A program made the translations under genes and the position numbers. The notes below the pieces were generated by a model. The model was not told the origin of the DNA. It made no database searches and worked only from the letters and a program-made list of their open reading frames with translations. From Muribaculaceae bacterium (GTDB taxonomy: Bacteria > Bacteroidota > Bacteroidia > Bacteroidales > Muribaculaceae), in NCBI GenBank assembly GCA_017621055.1, contig JAGATX010000029.1:62001-126000 (forward strand): a stretch of DNA of 64,000 nt. Direction: 5' to 3'. Shown here piece after piece: positions 45,676 to 55,309 of this stretch (within the stretch, counting starts at the first letter, position 1; every line of letters begins with the position of its first letter).

Positions 45676-46910
45676 AGGTTGCCGTCCTTTGCCACAGCGA
45701 TTGCCGCGGGGGCGCCGCCGTAGTGAGCCGCCGGCTCACGCATGCTCTCGCCGATGCCGGCGTGGATGCCGCCATGGTAGTAGGCCGCAAGGAAACAGCC
45801 GATCCACTTGTCGCTCAGGCATTCGGAAGCGCATCGCGAAATCTTGCCTTTGCCCGCGAACACCTCGCCATCGCCGCCGCCAACGGGCTTACGCGCCGCG
45901 ACCTTTTCAAGGTCTCCACCGGTCTCCACGGAATGGATATCGACCGACATCCCCTCGTCCGCGAGGCGGATGCCGTTATCGTGAACTGGATTAACCAGGG
46001 CTTCTGTACCCTCGGCGCAATCGGTCGCATGGCAGCCGCCGGAAAGAAGGTGGTGTGGACAATGCACGATATGTGGAATGCCACGGCATTGTGCCACCAC
46101 AGCGGCGACTGCCGGCGCTATCTCGCAGGCGACTGCATGGGCTGTCCACTGATGCAAGGTCACGGCGACGCTCTCACCAGCCGGGCGTGGAGGGCTAAAA
46201 AAGCGCTCTATGGCGCTGCCGACATCACTTTCGTGGCCGTCAGCCGCTGGCTTGCCGATGTGTGCCGCCAAAGTCCGCTGATGGAAACCTGCCGTATCGA
46301 GGTCATACCCAACGCATTGCCACTGGGCGATTTTTATACCGGGCCAAAGCATTCCCGCGCCGAAACCGGCCTGGAGGGCACGGCGCCGGTGGTGCTGATG
46401 TGCGCCGCGCGTCTCGACGACCCCATAAAGGGTCTCGACAAGGCCGTGGAGGCTCTTAACAGCCTTAAAACCGACGTTTTAGCCGTCTTTGTGGGTGGTA
46501 TCCGCGACAGCCGGGCGCTCGACGGCCTCACCGTGCCGCATGTGTCTCTCGGCCCGGTGACCGATGCGGCACGTATGGCTGAAATATATGCCCACACCGA
46601 TGTGGTAATCTCGTCGTCGTGCTGCGAGACGCTGCCGACAACTCTTATAGAGGGCCTTGCCGCCGGTGCCGACGCCGTGAGTTTCGACCGAGGCGGCCAG
46701 GGCGACATCATTATCGACGGCGTGAACGGCGCTCTTGCCAGCACCGGCGACGCCGAGGCCCTTGCCCGCGCCATCGATGCGCGGTTAGCCGCGCGAGCGG
46801 CCGCTGTGGCTGCTGGCGGCACTGCGCAATTGCGGGCCGCGCGCCGCGCAACCGCCGAGCGCTTCGCCCCCTCCGCCATCGCCTCCGCCTACCTATCCCT
46901 GCTAAGCTAA
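45672..46910 (+). CDS. Glycosyltransferase family 4
   Basis: 412-aa GT-B glycosyltransferase. N-terminal Rossmann block with the CRGGAAVVSRRL loop, acceptor-side TMHDMWNATALCHHSGDC with a cysteine-rich insert (CRRYLAGDCMGC), and the C-terminal donor site with the EX7E motif (ETLPTTLIE). It adds a sugar to a surface glycan precursor. The Cys-rich insert, seen in other Bacteroidales WcaL-like enzymes as I recall, may bind a metal. Last gene of the pump-2 operon; ends 2 nt short of an intergenic palindrome region. Confidence 0.87.
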   Translation: MKVAVLCHSDCRGGAAVVSRRLTHALADAGVDAAMVVGRKETADPLVAQAFGSASRNLAFAREHLAIAAANGLTRRDLFKVSTGLHGMDIDRHPLVREADAVIVNWINQGFCTLGAIGRMAAAGKKVVWTMHDMWNATALCHHSGDCRRYLAGDCMGCPLMQGHGDALTSRAWRAKKALYGAADITFVAVSRWLADVCRQSPLMETCRIEVIPNALPLGDFYTGPKHSRAETGLEGTAPVVLMCAARLDDPIKGLDKAVEALNSLKTDVLAVFVGGIRDSRALDGLTVPHVSLGPVTDAARMAEIYAHTDVVISSSCCETLPTTLIEGLAAGADAVSFDRGGQGDIIIDGVNGALASTGDAEALARAIDARLAARAAAVAAGGTAQLRAARRATAERFAPSAIASAYLSLLS

Positions 46911-46981
46911 TGGCTCCGGTGAAATTCGGGAGCATGGTAAAACGCATTAACTGCCGGAGATACAGCGGTCTATCTATCAGC

Positions 46982-47040
46982 TTTATGTTTCTTCGCTTTA
47001 CAAATTTGAAAAATTTGCAGTTTGTAAAGCGGAGCATAAA
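46982..47040. repeat. Long imperfect palindrome downstream of the glycosyltransferase
   Basis: TTTATG (46982-46987) and CGCTTTACAAA (46994-47004) pair with TTTGTAAAGCG (47021-47031) and CATAAA (47035-47040); the 11-bp arm is perfect. AT-rich loop. It lies between convergent genes and may act as a terminator-like end structure for the plus-strand operon. Confidence 0.7.
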
Positions 47041-47072
47041 AACAACACCCCGCGTCGGGGGGGCGCGGGGTG
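47035..47072 (-). terminator. Terminator of the LRR protein gene
   Basis: On the minus strand, CACCCCGCG / CGCGGGGTG (47072-47064 / 47054-47046), 9-bp stem, followed by a T-rich tail (TTGTTTTT). Confidence 0.75.
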
Positions 47073-47094
47073 TGAGGGTTACGGTATAATTGGC

Positions 47095-48717
47095 TTAGCG
47101 GTAAATGATCTTTTTGCCGTTGTGGATATAGATCTGGCCGGAGCGGGGAGCATCGGCGCGCATGCCGCGCAGGTCGTAGTAGTCGCCGCTATCGGTGGCC
47201 TCAACCTCTATTCCTTCTATGCCGGTGGTGATACGGTCGGCAAATGTGTTCCAGCCGTTGGCAGCCTTGTAGGCATCCTCGCTGCCGGCGGGAACCTTGA
47301 GCTCGGCGTTGTTCACTGTGTTATAGCTGAAAACCCATTGGTTGGGGATAGCAGGAGGTATGACAGCTTCACAGTTGACAATACCTATATTATTGCATTC
47401 GTAGAACGCAGTTGCGCCGATAGAAGAGACTTTGGCACCGATGGTGAGGTTCTCGACGCTGCTGCCCGAGCCATACTCGAAGAGGTCTTCGTCGATAGTG
47501 GTCACATCGTTGCCCAAAGTAAGGCTTGTAAGGGTGTTTTTGGCGTTGTTGAAAGCTCCCTTGGCAATCGTAGTCACGCCGGACGGAACGCTGTATTCCG
47601 CCTTGTTATCGCACATATATGCAATCAGCGTTGTGCCGTCGGCATTGAATACCACGCCGTCGGCGGCAGAGTAGCTGGGATTGCCCTCGGCCACGGTGAA
47701 GGACTGCAGACCGGTGCAACCGCTGAATACTTTGGCAAGGTTCTCGGGCGTGCATTCAGCGCCAAGTTCGAAACTTTGAAGCGAAGTGCAGCCACTGAAC
47801 GCGCTGGTCCCCAAAGTCTGCAAGCTGGCAGAACCGGTGGCAGTTGCGAGGCTGGAGCAGCCCATGAAAGCATAGTTGCCGATGGATTTGACGTTGGCGA
47901 GATCTATGCTCTGCAGGGTTGTGTTGCCCTGGAAAGCGCGGCTGCTGATGGTGGTAACTGTTGCGGGAATAGTAACGGTTGTGCCATTGTAGTTAGGCTG
48001 CACCATTAAAAGAGAAGCGGGATCTCCGCCAGCAACTTCGCATTCATAGATAATGCCGTCGATAACCATATATCTGGAGTCTTCCGGGAAGGAAAGTTCG
48101 GCCTCGGGGCAGCCGGAGAAGCTGCCGGTGCCTAAGTTCTCGAGTTCAGGAGAGAGGGTGATGTTCGAGAGGTTGGGGAAGTTGGTGAAGGAGTTTGAAC
48201 CTATCGACTTCACATTGGAGAGGTCTACATCTGTCAGTTTTGTCTGGTAATTTTCGCCAGAGTAGTAGAAGCAGCGGTTGCCTATTGTTTCTATCCCTCC
48301 GAGGTTCAGAGTGGTCAGAATTGCGCATCCTTTGAAGTTGTCATCGCCGAGAGTTTTCACCGACTCCGGGAAGGTTATGGATGTGAATTTCGACGACTGG
48401 TAGAAGGCGTCATTGCCGATGGCCGTTACAGTCAGCCCGTTGGCGGTTGCTGGTATGTTCAGCGCGAAGCCATTCCGAAGATTGGATGCCAGAACGCCGC
48501 TGGTGTTGTAGGCTGCTCTGGTGAGTGTGCATGTGCCGTCGCCGTTGTCGGTAAACGTGTAATATGCCGCTTTGTTGGCGTCGGTACCATAGGAGCCGGC
48601 TTTGAGGCCATCGATACCCATCGGCACTTCGAATGTGTCGCCGGCGGCAGCCGAAGCATGGAACAATGCCGATGTGAGCATCAGCACTGCAAGGAGTGTG
48701 AAGATTTTCGATTTCAT
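47095..48717 (-). CDS. Secreted BspA-type leucine-rich repeat protein
   Basis: 540-aa exported protein: signal peptide (about 1-24), then LRR_5 repeats (about 95-460) with the BspA pattern AFxxCSSLxxIxLPxxVxxIGxxAF, e.g. AIGNDAFYQSSKFTSITFP and YAFMGCSSLATATG. The end (DYYDLRGMRADAPRSGQIYI..) is a short sorting-like tail of the Prevotella/Muribaculaceae kind. Such proteins are surface adhesins or host-interaction factors. Bracketed by its own terminator and promoter. Confidence 0.87.
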   Translation of the reverse strand: MKSKIFTLLAVLMLTSALFHASAAAGDTFEVPMGIDGLKAGSYGTDANKAAYYTFTDNGDGTCTLTRAAYNTSGVLASNLRNGFALNIPATANGLTVTAIGNDAFYQSSKFTSITFPESVKTLGDDNFKGCAILTTLNLGGIETIGNRCFYYSGENYQTKLTDVDLSNVKSIGSNSFTNFPNLSNITLSPELENLGTGSFSGCPEAELSFPEDSRYMVIDGIIYECEVAGGDPASLLMVQPNYNGTTVTIPATVTTISSRAFQGNTTLQSIDLANVKSIGNYAFMGCSSLATATGSASLQTLGTSAFSGCTSLQSFELGAECTPENLAKVFSGCTGLQSFTVAEGNPSYSAADGVVFNADGTTLIAYMCDNKAEYSVPSGVTTIAKGAFNNAKNTLTSLTLGNDVTTIDEDLFEYGSGSSVENLTIGAKVSSIGATAFYECNNIGIVNCEAVIPPAIPNQWVFSYNTVNNAELKVPAGSEDAYKAANGWNTFADRITTGIEGIEVEATDSGDYYDLRGMRADAPRSGQIYIHNGKKIIYR

Positions 48718-48795
48718 AAGGCAATTTTTTGGTTTGTAATTAATATCAGGATTTTACGTAAGGTTGTGAGTAAGATGGAAATTGTGATGTGAGCG

Positions 48796-48803
48796 CAAAG
48801 ATA
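48796..48803 (-). promoter_or_regulatory. -7 box of the LRR protein gene
   Basis: TATCTTTG on the minus strand, an exact -7 match about 80 nt upstream of the 48717 ATG. No clear -33 element. Confidence 0.45.
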
Positions 48804-48866
48804 CATAAAGGGCAACAAATCACCCTCCCTGACAGGTTAAATAAAGTTAAACCAAATGAATTACCA

Positions 48867-48898
48867 CAAAAAAAGTCCCGGCGGGGCGGCCGGGACTT
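48867..48898 (-). terminator. Terminator of the malate dehydrogenase gene
   Basis: On the minus strand, AAGTCCCGGC / GCCGGGACTT, a perfect 10-bp stem with a 6-nt loop, followed by a T run. Confidence 0.85.
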
Positions 48899-48935
48899 GG
48901 AGATATCGGCTCTATGAGCCGTTAGGCGGTGATTA

Positions 48936-49937
48936 TCAGTCGATGTTGTTGTTGAGCGCGTGCCATTCGTTGACGGGAGGCAGCACGCCCATTGCTATAA
49001 CCTCGTCGCGGAGGGCGCAGAGGTGCTTGTAGCTCTTTTCGAGTTCGGCTTCTTCGGCGGGAGTGCCTTTTACGGGCTGTACGTGCACGCCGTTTGCATC
49101 GACGGTTGTCTCCATGGCCATCATCACGTGGTCGAACTTGTCGTTGTGTACATAGGTGCCGACGGGCCAGCGGAAGGCCTTGCCGCCCATTGTCGCGGCG
49201 ATCATCTCGACGGAGAGGTAAGCGGGGCTCTGGAAGGAGGAGCGGCCGCGCAGGTCGATGATGTGCTTGCCGCCCTGGATCACGCGCTGCTTCATGGCTT
49301 CCCATTCAGCTTCGGGGAGCTCTGCGGTGCCTATGATGTCGGTGAGTTTGCGACCGGCCACCGTTGTGGTGCTTGCGAATACAGCCATCTGCTCGCCGTG
49401 GCCGCCGTATGTGCGGCAGTTGAGGATTTCGGCGGCGGGAACCTTGAAGTACTTCACGAGCTGATCCTGCAGGCGGGTGGAATCGAGGGCTGCGAGGGTG
49501 CTCACCTGCGAGGGCTTGAGGCCGCTGTAGAGCAGGGTGATGAGGCCGGTGATGTCGGCGGGGTTGAAGATGACTACAATATGCTTTACGTCGGGGCAGT
49601 ATTTGCGCACGTTCTTGCCGAATTCCTCGGCGATGGCGGCGTTGCCCTTGAGGAGGTCTTCGCGGGTCATGCCGGCTTTGCGCGCTGCGCCGCCCGAGTT
49701 AATGATGTATCCGGCGCCGGTGAGAGCCTCGGCCACATCGGTGGTGAAAGTGAGGTTGAAGCCCTCGAATGCGCACTGGTAGAGTTCTTCGGCAACACCT
49801 TCCAGACCGGGACCGTAGGGGTCGTACAGACAGATATTGGGAGTAAGACGCATCATCATGGCCGTCTGGGCCATGTTGGAACCTATCATGCCGGCGGCGC
49901 CGACGATGACGAGCTTGTCGTTTGTCAGAAAGTCCAT
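48936..49937 (-). CDS. mdh: Malate dehydrogenase
   Basis: 333-aa NAD-dependent malate dehydrogenase of the Bacteroidales type: nucleotide motif VIVGAAGMIGSN near residues 10-21, NSGGAARKAGMTREDLL loop, NPADITGL, and the catalytic-His segment RTYGGHGEQM. It interconverts malate and oxaloacetate in the reductive branch to succinate/propionate. The start at 49937 (MDFLTNDKL) is chosen because its promoter lies at 49977-50006, inside an upstream extension of the frame. Monocistronic, with its own terminator. Confidence 0.92.
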   Translation of the reverse strand: MDFLTNDKLVIVGAAGMIGSNMAQTAMMMRLTPNICLYDPYGPGLEGVAEELYQCAFEGFNLTFTTDVAEALTGAGYIINSGGAARKAGMTREDLLKGNAAIAEEFGKNVRKYCPDVKHIVVIFNPADITGLITLLYSGLKPSQVSTLAALDSTRLQDQLVKYFKVPAAEILNCRTYGGHGEQMAVFASTTTVAGRKLTDIIGTAELPEAEWEAMKQRVIQGGKHIIDLRGRSSFQSPAYLSVEMIAATMGGKAFRWPVGTYVHNDKFDHVMMAMETTVDANGVHVQPVKGTPAEEAELEKSYKHLCALRDEVIAMGVLPPVNEWHALNNNID

Positions 49938-49976
49938 AATTCTTGTGTATTTTAGGTTAGATATAGTAATCGGATG

Positions 49977-50006
49977 CAAATTTAAACCATATATTTGACT
50001 TTCCAA
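49977..50006 (-). promoter_or_regulatory. Promoter of mdh
   Basis: On the minus strand: TTG (50006-50004), 19-bp spacer, TAAATTTG (49984-49977): a full consensus promoter 40 nt before the ATG. Confidence 0.7.
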
Positions 50007-50074
50007 ATACCCGCGCATTAAAAAGGTGCTAAAAAGAGTTGGAAAAAGTATTATAGGCTTCGGGGAAAAATTCG

Positions 50075-50082
50075 TAACTTTG
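50075..50082 (+). promoter_or_regulatory. -7 box of the phoH-purC-menG run
   Basis: TAACTTTG, an exact -7 match 37 nt before the phoH ATG. The expected -33 position has TTA rather than TTG. Confidence 0.5.
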
Positions 50083-50119
50083 CGCCACGGAACCAACACA
50101 GGCCGTATTACCAACCAAC

Positions 50120-51130
50120 ATGATAGAACGCATCATCATCCTCGACAAGGTCGACCCCGTCACTTTCTACGGTGTTAACAACAGCAATATGCAGCTGATC
50201 AAGAACCTCTACCCCAAGCTGAGGATATCGGCGCGCGGAAACGTAATGCGCATTGTCGGCGAAGACGGCGAAACCGCGGATTTCGAACGTAAAATTCAGG
50301 AACTCAGCGTCCATGCCGAGCGTTATAACTCTCTCAACGAGGAGGTGATAATAGATATCGTCAAGGGCGAGGCGCCGCGCTGTCCCGAACCCGACGGCGC
50401 CATTATCTATGGCGTCAACGGCAAGCCTATCACGGCGCGGACACCCAACCAGAAGCGCCTCACCGAGGCTTTTGCCGCCAACGACCTTACCTTCGCCCTC
50501 GGTCCGGCCGGCACGGGCAAGACTTACATAGCCATCGCCCTGGCCGTGCGTGCCCTCAAAAACCGCAACGCACGCAAGATAATACTTTCGCGCCCGGCGG
50601 TGGAGGCCGGCGAAAAACTCGGTTTTCTGCCCGGCGACATGAAGGATAAGATCGACCCGTACCTCCAGCCGCTCTACGATGCCCTCGAGGACATGATACC
50701 CGCCGCCAAACTCAAGGAGTATATGGAGTCGAAGGTGATCCAGATAGCGCCGCTGGCATTCATGCGCGGGCGCACCCTCAACGACGCCATCATAGTGCTC
50801 GACGAGGCCCAGAACACCACCACCCACCAGATAAAGATGTTCCTCACCCGTCTGGGCATGAACGCCAAGATGATAGTTACGGGCGACGTCACGCAGATAG
50901 ACCTGCCGCGCGCCACGCAGAGCGGCCTTGTGCAGGCACTGCGCGTGCTCGACGGCGTGGAAGGCGTAGGGCGTGTGGAGTTCGGTAAGAAGGACATTGT
51001 CCGCCATCACCTCGTGCAGCGTATTGTCGAGGCTTACGAGCGCCACGACAACGAAGAGGCCGAACGGGCGGCGCTAAACAAGGCCGTAGGTCAGCTCAAT
51101 CAGCAGGATTCAACAACACAACAACTATGA
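50120..51130 (+). CDS. PhoH-family ATPase
   Basis: 336-aa cytosolic protein with an N-terminal KH-like region (about 1-90) and the PhoH P-loop domain: Walker A G128-PAGTGKT, Walker [11 protein letters not shown], and the sensor block [13 protein letters not shown]. Related to the PhoH/YbeZ proteins that work with YbeY in rRNA metabolism; ybeY is present elsewhere in this window. Overlaps purC by 4 nt. Confidence 0.92.
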   Translation: MIERIIILDKVDPVTFYGVNNSNMQLIKNLYPKLRISARGNVMRIVGEDGETADFERKIQELSVHAERYNSLNEEVIIDIVKGEAPRCPEPDGAIIYGVNGKPITARTPNQKRLTEAFAANDLTFALGPAGTGKTYIAIALAVRALKNRNARKIILSRPAVEAGEKLGFLPGDMKDKIDPYLQPLYDALEDMIPAAKLKEYMESKVIQIAPLAFMRGRTLNDAIIVLDEAQNTTTHQIKMFLTRLGMNAKMIVTGDVTQIDLPRATQSGLVQALRVLDGVEGVGRVEFGKKDIVRHHLVQRIVEAYERHDNEEAERAALNKAVGQLNQQDSTTQQL

Positions 51131-52074
51131 CACTCACCTCCACCGACTTTCAATTTCCGGGCCAGGTCTCGGTATATCACGGCAAAGTGCGCGATGTTTA
51201 TACCCTCACGGGCGGCATCGTGCTGATGGTAGCCACCGACCGCATTTCGGCATTCGATGTAGTGCTTCCCGAAGGTATACCCTATAAAGGGCAGGTCCTC
51301 AACAGTATAGCCAACTATTTCCTGGACGCCACCGCCGACATCATCCCCAACTGGAAACTTGCCGAGGTAGCGCCCATGGCCACAGCGGGCATCCTTGCCG
51401 AGCCGCTCAAGGCCGAGGTGATTGTCCGCGGATATCTTGCCGGCAGCGCCTGGCGCGACTATGCCGGTGGCGCCCGCTCCATCTGCGGTGTGGCTCTGCC
51501 CGAGGGGCTGCGCGAGAACGAGCGGCTGCCGCATCCCATCGTCACTCCCACCACCAAGGCCGCCGAGGGCCACGACCTCAATATTTCGGGTGCCGATATC
51601 GTGGCCACCGGTCTGATGACCGCCGAACAGTGGAGTTACGTGGAGGCCAAGGCGCTGGAACTCTTTGCGCGCGGTCAGCAGATGGCCGCCGACAAGGGAC
51701 TCATTCTTGTGGACACCAAGTACGAGTTCGGCGTCGCCGATGGAAAGATAATACTTATCGACGAAATACACACACCCGATTCGTCGCGCTACTTCTATGC
51801 CGACACCTACGAGGCGCTCTTCGCCGCCGGCAGCCCTCAGCGGCAGCTCTCCAAGGAGTTTGTTCGCCAATGGCTTATGGACAACGGATTTATGGGACGT
51901 CCCGGCGAGAAAATTCCCGAAATGACACCCGGCATATGCCGCGGTATATCGGAGCGCTACATCGAACTGTACGAGCGCGTTACCGGTCTGCCTTTCGAGG
52001 GCTACGACGAACGCGACGCCGCCGAGGCCATAGAAACCGGCATGCTCGATTTTCTTGCCGATACCGGCCTCTGA
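51127..52074 (+). CDS. purC: Phosphoribosylaminoimidazole-succinocarboxamide synthase
   Basis: 315-aa SAICAR synthetase of purine biosynthesis. ATP-grasp-like conserved blocks include [11 protein letters not shown] near residues 18-28, [34 protein letters not shown] and [15 protein letters not shown]. Full length for the eukaryote-like long form. Overlaps phoH by 4 nt and is 8 nt before menG. Confidence 0.94.
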   Translation: MTLTSTDFQFPGQVSVYHGKVRDVYTLTGGIVLMVATDRISAFDVVLPEGIPYKGQVLNSIANYFLDATADIIPNWKLAEVAPMATAGILAEPLKAEVIVRGYLAGSAWRDYAGGARSICGVALPEGLRENERLPHPIVTPTTKAAEGHDLNISGADIVATGLMTAEQWSYVEAKALELFARGQQMAADKGLILVDTKYEFGVADGKIILIDEIHTPDSSRYFYADTYEALFAAGSPQRQLSKEFVRQWLMDNGFMGRPGEKIPEMTPGICRGISERYIELYERVTGLPFEGYDERDAAEAIETGMLDFLADTGL

Positions 52075-52082
52075 AGTCCCGC

Positions 52083-52826
52083 ATGGAGAAGGTAGAGAAT
52101 ATAAATCCCTACGACGGCAACGCGCCCAAAGACGGGCAGGTGGAGCGTATGTTCGATTCGATAGCTCCCGCCTACGACTTCATGAACCGGGCCATGACAT
52201 TCGGTCTGCACCGTCGGTGGCTGCACCACCTTGTGGCCGCCGCCTCAGCAACCGAGTCGCAGCGCGTGCTCGATATCGCCACGGGCACCGGCGATGTGGC
52301 CATCGCCCTGGCACAGGCCATGTCCGGCGCGAGCATAACGGGTATGGACCTGTCGGAAGGCATGCTCGCGCGGGCGCGTGCAAAAGCCGCTGACAAGGGC
52401 CTGAAAATAGGCTTTGTGCGCGGCGATGCCCTTGCCACGGGGCTTCCCTCGGGCACCTACGACCTCATCACCGTTGCCTACGGCGTGCGCAACTATGCCG
52501 ACTTGCGCCGTGGCATGGAGGAAGCCTGCCGCCTGCTGTGCGCCGGCGGTCATCTGCTGGTGCTTGAGCTGTGTGAACCGTCGAATCCGCTGATGCGCGC
52601 AGGATATCGCCTGTACTCGCGCACGCTAATTCCTTTTGTGGGGCGTCTGGTGAGCCACGACACATCGGCCTACAGCTACCTGCCGCGAAGCATCGCCGCC
52701 TGCCCACAACGATATGCCATGACCTCCCTCATGGAAATGGCCGGCTTCGAAAAAGCTGTCTACCGTTCGCTCTTCCCCGGGGTGTGCGCCCTGTACAGCG
52801 CCCGAAAACCTCTTGACAAACAATAA
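52083..52826 (+). CDS. menG: Demethylmenaquinone methyltransferase (UbiE/MenG)
   Basis: 247-aa SAM-dependent methyltransferase. The UbiE signatures are present: NRAMTFGLHRRW, SAM motif VLDIATGTGDVAIAL, and VAYGVRNYADLRRGMEE. It performs the last step of menaquinone synthesis. The start 52083 (MEKVENINPYDG) is set by family length; a longer frame beginning inside purC is rejected. Confidence 0.93.
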   Translation: MEKVENINPYDGNAPKDGQVERMFDSIAPAYDFMNRAMTFGLHRRWLHHLVAAASATESQRVLDIATGTGDVAIALAQAMSGASITGMDLSEGMLARARAKAADKGLKIGFVRGDALATGLPSGTYDLITVAYGVRNYADLRRGMEEACRLLCAGGHLLVLELCEPSNPLMRAGYRLYSRTLIPFVGRLVSHDTSAYSYLPRSIAACPQRYAMTSLMEMAGFEKAVYRSLFPGVCALYSARKPLDKQ

Positions 52827-52833
52827 ACTGGCT

Positions 52834-54282
52834 ATGACAATACATAATTACCGTATAACGACCCTCGCCGCCCTTGTTGTCGCCGCCGCTGTCACGGTGT
52901 CGGCACAGAGCCTGACCGGCGCCCTAACATCGGGCTTCAACCCGGCACCGGCGCCCCAACAGCCGGCACCTCAACGTGGCGGAGCAATGCAGACAGTCGC
53001 CACAACGGCATCCGCCACACCGGAGGCCGACAGCACTGCCGCAGCGGTGGCCATGCCCATGCTCGGCGACTATGCCGGCGTCGACGAGTACCTCTCCGCC
53101 ACTGCCGCCGCGCCCTACGACACCCTTGTGAGCCTTCGTCCGCTGCCGCGCCTGTTTTTCCTGCCGGCGGTGTTCCACGGCTATGAGTTTGCCGACACCA
53201 CCACGCGTTTCCGTTCCGATTTTTCGGGCGTGCCGGCCATGCGGTGGCTCGAGGAGGAGCAGGCTATGGCGCAGCGTACTTCCGATTTGCTGCGCCCGCT
53301 GTTCTACCGTCATCCCGACCTCATTCCTTACAACATCAACCTGCTTCCCGAGGCGCCAAAGCGCTATCAGGCCGTTGTCAATCCCGAGGAACACACCATC
53401 GAAATCCATGAGCTTGCCAGCGGCACCGACGTGGCGCCCACCATTGAGGCGGCGCCGGTGAAGAAAAGCCACTGGATCCGCACCTTCAACGCCTCGCTGC
53501 AGTTCAGCCAGGCTTATGTGTCGCCCAACTGGTATCAGGGCGGCAACAACGCCCTCAACGCCCTGGCCAACATATATTATAATGTGAAGCTCAACCAGGC
53601 ATACCACCCCAATCTGCTGTTCGAGAGCACGGTGCAGTACAAACTCGGCATCAACAACGCTCCCGACGACAGCATTCACGCCTACAATATCTCGGACGAC
53701 CTCCTGCAGGCAAACCTCACCTTCGGCTTCAAGGCCGCACGCCGCTGGTACTATTCGGTGAACGTACAGTTCAAGACCCAGTTGCTCAACTCCTATGTGT
53801 CCAACTCCCATGAACTGCGGTCGGCCTTTCTGTCGCCCGGCGAGCTCAACGTGGGCCTCGGTATGACCTACAACTACAACAACCCCAAGAAGACGGTGCA
53901 GTTCGACGCCTCGATAGCGCCGCTGTCGTACAACCTCAAGTTCGTCACCAACCACTCCATCGATCCGGGGCTCTACGACATTGACGAAGGACGCCGCGCC
54001 TCAAACCGCTTCGGTTCGAGCGCCGAGCTCAAGCTGATGTGGAAGATTGTATACAACATCACCTTCACGTCCCGACTCTTTGCCTTCACCAATTACTCCG
54101 AAGCCTACGTAGACTGGGAAAATACCCTTGCCTTCGCCATCAACCGTTTCCTTACCACGCAGATCTACGCCCACGCCCGCTACGACACCGCCACACCGCG
54201 GTGCGCCGACCCCTCGTGGCACAAGCTGCAAGTCAAGGAGATACTCTCCATAGGCTTCGCCTATAAGTTCAGCGACTTATGA
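52834..54282 (+). CDS. DUF3078 outer-membrane-like protein
   Basis: 482-aa protein with a signal peptide (about 1-24), an Ala/Pro-rich region (about 30-75) and a C-terminal DUF3078 domain (about 215-475) of beta-strand repeats, recognisable by SQAYVSPNWYQGGNNALNAL and a predicted barrel ending EILSIGFAYKFSDL. The start MTIHNYRIT at 52834 fits the signal peptide better than an upstream non-ATG codon. DUF3078 proteins are exclusive to Bacteroidota as far as I know; the role is unknown. Overlaps the next gene by 4 nt. Confidence 0.83.
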   Translation: MTIHNYRITTLAALVVAAAVTVSAQSLTGALTSGFNPAPAPQQPAPQRGGAMQTVATTASATPEADSTAAAVAMPMLGDYAGVDEYLSATAAAPYDTLVSLRPLPRLFFLPAVFHGYEFADTTTRFRSDFSGVPAMRWLEEEQAMAQRTSDLLRPLFYRHPDLIPYNINLLPEAPKRYQAVVNPEEHTIEIHELASGTDVAPTIEAAPVKKSHWIRTFNASLQFSQAYVSPNWYQGGNNALNALANIYYNVKLNQAYHPNLLFESTVQYKLGINNAPDDSIHAYNISDDLLQANLTFGFKAARRWYYSVNVQFKTQLLNSYVSNSHELRSAFLSPGELNVGLGMTYNYNNPKKTVQFDASIAPLSYNLKFVTNHSIDPGLYDIDEGRRASNRFGSSAELKLMWKIVYNITFTSRLFAFTNYSEAYVDWENTLAFAINRFLTTQIYAHARYDTATPRCADPSWHKLQVKEILSIGFAYKFSDL

Positions 54283-54815
54283 GCCGCCTCGCCGCCCTTG
54301 CCCTTGTGGGAGCGTGCGCCCTTGCCGCTGAGGCCGAGGTGCCGGCACTACGGGAAATCGCCGGCGACAGCATCGGCACGGGCGCCGCGCCGGCAATTGC
54401 CGGAATATGGGAGTTCCGGCCCGGCGGAGCCATTGTCGAAATCAAACCGTCGGCGGGAAACGTGATGATAATGAATGTTATAGACTCTCCGGATTATACG
54501 CTGGCGCCCGGCGCGACAATAGCTGTGCTCGAAGGAGGCGCCGAGCCGGGTGTCTACGACATGCATCTGGAGCGCGACTCCGAAAGCCTCACCGGCGACG
54601 CCGGCGGCCGGCGCACACGCGACGCCATAGTGCGTGTCGATGCCGATGGCCGCACGTTATCGCTGCGGCACTTTGGCCGCCGCCGCTCGGTATCGTTCAG
54701 GCGGTGGTTCGCCGCCATTTTCCACGCCACATCGCTGCCCAGCGACCGCCCCGCCGACATCGACGGCGCCGTGCGTCTGTGGCCCGATCCGTTCATTGAC
54801 GTCATGCCGCTATGA
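54279..54815 (+). CDS. Small secreted protein of unknown function
   Basis: 178-aa protein with a signal peptide (about 1-20). The middle is beta-rich (IWEFRPGGAIVEIKPS, GVYDMHLERDSES) and could be a lipocalin-like or small barrel fold; the C-terminal third is Arg-rich then ends WPDPFIDVMPL. I do not recognise the family. It overlaps both neighbours by 4 nt (ATGA), so it is translated with the DUF3078 protein and the next small protein. Confidence 0.65.
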   Translation: MSRLAALALVGACALAAEAEVPALREIAGDSIGTGAAPAIAGIWEFRPGGAIVEIKPSAGNVMIMNVIDSPDYTLAPGATIAVLEGGAEPGVYDMHLERDSESLTGDAGGRRTRDAIVRVDADGRTLSLRHFGRRRSVSFRRWFAAIFHATSLPSDRPADIDGAVRLWPDPFIDVMPL

Positions 54816-55309
54816 AACCCCTTGTCATACTGCTTATTATCCTCGCGTCGGCAACTCCAGCGGCAGCACAGCGCACTTCGCGGCAGCGATTGCGTCCCGA
54901 CGTCCCCGCGGCAGCCGCCACTCCGCCCGCACCCATGCCGACCGCAGTTGCCATGAGCGGCGACAGCGTGGCCGTCAGTCTCGCCGGGTACGACAAACCG
55001 CTGCGGTCGGCTCGCGAGAGTTTCCATGCCGTCAATGCCGACACCCTCGACATCGTCGGTATGGCGCTGACATTCACATACATGGATACCTCGGGACGCA
55101 TGCTCCACCGCTGCAGCCGCCACATCGACGCCGATATTCCCGCCGGCGAAACGCGCATGGTCACCGTGCCGTCGTGGGACCGCCAGAAGGTGTTCTATTA
55201 CATCAACTCGGCGCCGGCTCGCTCGGCCGGAACCCCATACGACGTGACAATTGACATAGACAGCGTATTTGTTGCGCCGATTGTGCAAAATATAGTGAAC
55301 GAACATTAA
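54812..55309 (+). CDS. Small exported protein of unknown function
   Basis: 165-aa protein with a clear signal peptide (about 1-19, ending AAAQ), an Arg/Pro/Ala-rich linker (about 20-45), and a beta-sandwich-like core (DTLDIVGMALTFTYMDTSGRML ... ETRMVTVPSWDRQK). The AGETRMVTVPSWD pattern recalls proteins that describe how a peptide substrate changes on assembly, but no family is recognised. Last gene of the phoH run; ~140 bp of spacer follows. Confidence 0.65.
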   Translation: MKPLVILLIILASATPAAAQRTSRQRLRPDVPAAAATPPAPMPTAVAMSGDSVAVSLAGYDKPLRSARESFHAVNADTLDIVGMALTFTYMDTSGRMLHRCSRHIDADIPAGETRMVTVPSWDRQKVFYYINSAPARSAGTPYDVTIDIDSVFVAPIVQNIVNEH

